From the NCBI GenBank assembly GCA_003224635.1, contig QHZK01000005.1:1940-15589 (forward strand): a stretch of DNA of 13,650 bases. Reading direction: 5' to 3'. The stretch's first letter is position 1, and the number at the start of each line of letters is the position of its first letter. The stretch comes from Acidobacteriota bacterium (lineage in GTDB: Bacteria; Acidobacteriota; Terriglobia; UBA7540). Below, piece by piece: positions 11,728 through 13,650 of this stretch. The notes under the pieces are model-generated. The model was not told the DNA's origin and did not search any database. It saw nothing but the letters and a program-made list of their open reading frames with translations. Made by a program: the position numbers and the translations under genes.

Positions 11728-13650
11728 ATGTCAGGGATCATCGGCTACATCGGAAACAAGCGCGTGGTGCCGGTGCTGCTCGAAGGGTTGCAGCGGCTCC
11801 AGTACCGTGGCTATGACTCCGCCGGCCTGGCGGTGATTCGCGACGGCGCGCTCGACGTCCGTCGCGCGACGGGCAAGCTGCGCAACCTCGAAGAGGCGAT
11901 CCGCCAGAACCCGCTGGACGGCGCTTACGGCATCGGCCACACGCGCTGGGCCACGCACGGCGCCCCCACCGAGGAAAACGCCCACCCCCACCGGGACTGC
12001 CACGGCACGGTCGTCGTGGTCCACAACGGCATCATCGAGAACTACGTGGAGCTGAAACAGGGTCTCGAGGCCGAGGGGCACAAGTTTACGACCGAGACCG
12101 ACACGGAGGTCATCGCGCACTTGATCGAGAAGCACCTGGACGGCAATTCCGAACGTGGAAACGCGAAATTCGAAACTCGAAACTCGAAACTGGACACTCG
12201 AAGCTCGGCCTCAGCGGCGATCGCGCAGACTGCCGCGGCCCCGGGCGGACTGGCGGAGTCGGCGGCGCGCTCGGCTTCAACCGTAGGAGTGGCAGCGGCT
12301 AACGCCATCACGCTTGAGGACGCGGTGAGCGCGGCCATCCGTCAGGTTGTGGGCGTCTTCGCGCTGGCCATCATCTCGACCAAGGACCTGAACAAGATCG
12401 TGGCCGTGCGGCAAGGGCCGCCGGCGGTGATCGGGCTCGGCAAGGACGAATACTTTGTGGCCAGCGACGTTCCGGCTATCCTCTATCACACGCACGACCT
12501 GCTGTTCCTGGCCGACGGCGACCTGGCGGTCCTCACCCCGGACGGGGTCAAGCTGACCGACTTCGACGGCAACCCCGTGTCGCGGCGCGTCGAGCACGTC
12601 ACCTGGGACCCCATCCTGGCAGAAAAGGGCGGCTTCAAGCATTTCATGATGAAGGAAATCTACGAGCAGCCGCGCGCCGTGCGCGACACGATGCTGGGCC
12701 GGTTTTCTCCCCAGACGGGGCACGTCTTCCTGGACGAAATGGAAATCACGGAGGAGGACTTCAGGTCGTTTCGCGACATCAAGATTGTCGCCGCGGGGAC
12801 GTCACACCACGCGGGCCTGGCGGGAAAAATCATGATCGAGCGGCTGGCCCGCGTGCCGGTCGAGGTGGACTACGCGTCGGAGTTCCGCTATCGCGACCCC
12901 CTGGTCGATGCGCGGACGCTGACGCTGCTCATCACGCAATCCGGAGAGACCGCAGACACTATCGCCGGGCAGCGCGAAGCGCAGGCCAAGGGCTCGAAGA
13001 CCCTGGCCATCTGCAACGTGCTCGGCAGCATGGCGCCGCGCGAGGCCAACGGCACGATCTACACGCACGCGGGGCCGGAGATCGCCGTGGGTTCGACGAA
13101 GACTTTCGGCGCGCAGTTGACCGCCCTCTATCTTTTCGCCCTTTACTTGGGCCAGGCGCGTGCCGTCCTGCCGCCCAGCGACGCCAGGCAATGGCTCGCC
13201 GACCTGATCCTCGTCCCCAAGCAACTGGAATCGGTGCTGCAAAAGGACGAGGAGCTCGAGGACTTGGCGCGCCAGCTCTATCGCTCTCCGGAGTTCCTGT
13301 ATCTCGGCCGCGGCGTCCACTTCCCGGTGGCGCTCGAAGGCGCGCTGAAGATGAAGAAGGTCTCCTACATTCACGCCGAAGGGCATCCTGCCGGGGAGAT
13401 GAAACACGGGCCGAGCGCCCTCATCGCCGGCGGGCTGCCGGTCGTGGTCATTGCCACCTGCGACTGGAGGTCGGCGGCTTCCAAGGTAGAGTACGAGCGG
13501 ACCATCTCCAACATCAAGGAGGCCAAGGCGCGCGGCGCCAGGATCCTGGCTCTGGTGACGGAAGGAGACCGCGAGGTGCGGGAAATGGCAGACGACCTGA
13601 TCGCGGTGCCGCAGACCAACGAGCTGCTTTCGCCCATCCTGGAGGTCGTC
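11728..13650 (+). CDS. glmS: GlmS-like glucosamine-6-phosphate synthase with altered active sites, 3' truncated by the window
   Basis: The visible 641 residues are open to the window edge; about 30 more are expected. The family makes glucosamine-6-phosphate from fructose-6-phosphate and glutamine. The glutaminase domain (about 1-270) keeps QYRGYDSAG, Arg73 (HTRWATHG), Asn100-Gly101 (HNG) and Asp125 (TDTE). However, residue 2 is Ser (ATG TCA GGG), where the N-terminal catalytic Cys is normally found. Residues 141-193 are an insertion relative to E. coli GlmS, beginning with translated 7-bp repeats and continuing Ala-rich. The two SIS domains keep QSGETADT (404-411), STKTF and KHGP with His560 (E. 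coli His504). Lys541 matches Lys485, but Lys544 replaces the isomerase base Glu488, and AGTS replaces CGTS. The Schiff-base Lys603 equivalent lies beyond the edge. The gene may be a divergent paralogue, a decaying copy or affected by sequence errors. The family is sure and the activity is doubtful. Confidence 0.85.
   Translation, partial: MSGIIGYIGNKRVVPVLLEGLQRLQYRGYDSAGLAVIRDGALDVRRATGKLRNLEEAIRQNPLDGAYGIGHTRWATHGAPTEENAHPHRDCHGTVVVVHNGIIENYVELKQGLEAEGHKFTTETDTEVIAHLIEKHLDGNSERGNAKFETRNSKLDTRSSASAAIAQTAAAPGGLAESAARSASTVGVAAANAITLEDAVSAAIRQVVGVFALAIISTKDLNKIVAVRQGPPAVIGLGKDEYFVASDVPAILYHTHDLLFLADGDLAVLTPDGVKLTDFDGNPVSRRVEHVTWDPILAEKGGFKHFMMKEIYEQPRAVRDTMLGRFSPQTGHVFLDEMEITEEDFRSFRDIKIVAAGTSHHAGLAGKIMIERLARVPVEVDYASEFRYRDPLVDARTLTLLITQSGETADTIAGQREAQAKGSKTLAICNVLGSMAPREANGTIYTHAGPEIAVGSTKTFGAQLTALYLFALYLGQARAVLPPSDARQWLADLILVPKQLESVLQKDEELEDLARQLYRSPEFLYLGRGVHFPVALEGALKMKKVSYIHAEGHPAGEMKHGPSALIAGGLPVVVIATCDWRSAASKVEYERTISNIKEAKARGARILALVTEGDREVREMADDLIAVPQTNELLSPILEVV
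12151..12206 (+). repeat. 7-bp tandem repeat inside the glmS-like coding sequence
   Basis: There are eight units in phase from 12151: GAACGTG, GAAACGC, GAAATTC, GAAACTC (twice), GAAACTG, GACACTC and GAAGCTC. They are read in frame as residues 142-160, in a polar segment containing KFETR and KLDTR. The array has the same style as the intergenic arrays elsewhere in the window but lies within an open gene. Confidence 0.8.

Overview
This is a GC-rich chromosomal window, probably metagenome-derived, from a soil-type or environmental bacterium. The gene content (a CheB-CheR-PAS-kinase hybrid, a MacB-type permease, a glutaryl-CoA dehydrogenase) and the many short phased intergenic repeats suggest Acidobacteriota or a similar lineage. 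That is a low-to-moderate confidence guess, because there is no rRNA or other marker here. The window holds eight complete genes and one gene cut by the right edge. I see no tRNA, rRNA, CRISPR array or intact insertion sequence.

Layout. (1) 212-4619, plus strand: a two-component pair. A 1250-residue CheB/CheR/PAS/HisKA_3 hybrid sensor kinase is followed, with a 26-bp overlap, by a NarL/FixJ response regulator. (2) 4620-5221: about 600 bp without a convincing gene. It holds two strong hairpins that may be a structured RNA, a GNRA-capped hairpin, and an octamer repeat running up to the next stop codon. (3) 5222-6439, minus: an orphan MacB/FtsX-type ABC permease. (4) 6532-7137, plus: a YkgJ-like cysteine-cluster protein. 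(5) 7213-8382, minus: glutaryl-CoA dehydrogenase. (6) 8546-9595, plus: selD, read through an in-frame TGA that I interpret as selenocysteine, with a SECIS-like hairpin just downstream. (7) 9738-10346, plus: a membrane-anchored protein of unknown function. (8) 10476-11696, plus: argJ. (9) 11728 to the edge, plus: a GlmS-like protein.

Three things stand out. First, selD is a selenoprotein gene whose true start lies upstream of a UGA codon, so an ordinary ORF caller truncates it. This implies that selA, selB and selC exist elsewhere in the genome. Second, the GlmS-like protein has Ser where the N-terminal catalytic Cys should be and Lys where the isomerase Glu (E. coli Glu488) should be. It also carries a roughly 53-residue insertion whose first part is translated from a 7-bp tandem repeat. 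Third, degenerate tandem repeats with a 7-bp period (8 bp at one site) occur at five intergenic sites and inside this glmS-like gene. Each site has its own unit. Two are inverted arrays able to form long hairpins, and several abut start or stop codons. In addition, selD, the 9738 gene and glmS each have a -10-like hexamer only 8-9 nt before the start codon and no Shine-Dalgarno sequence, which suggests leaderless transcripts.
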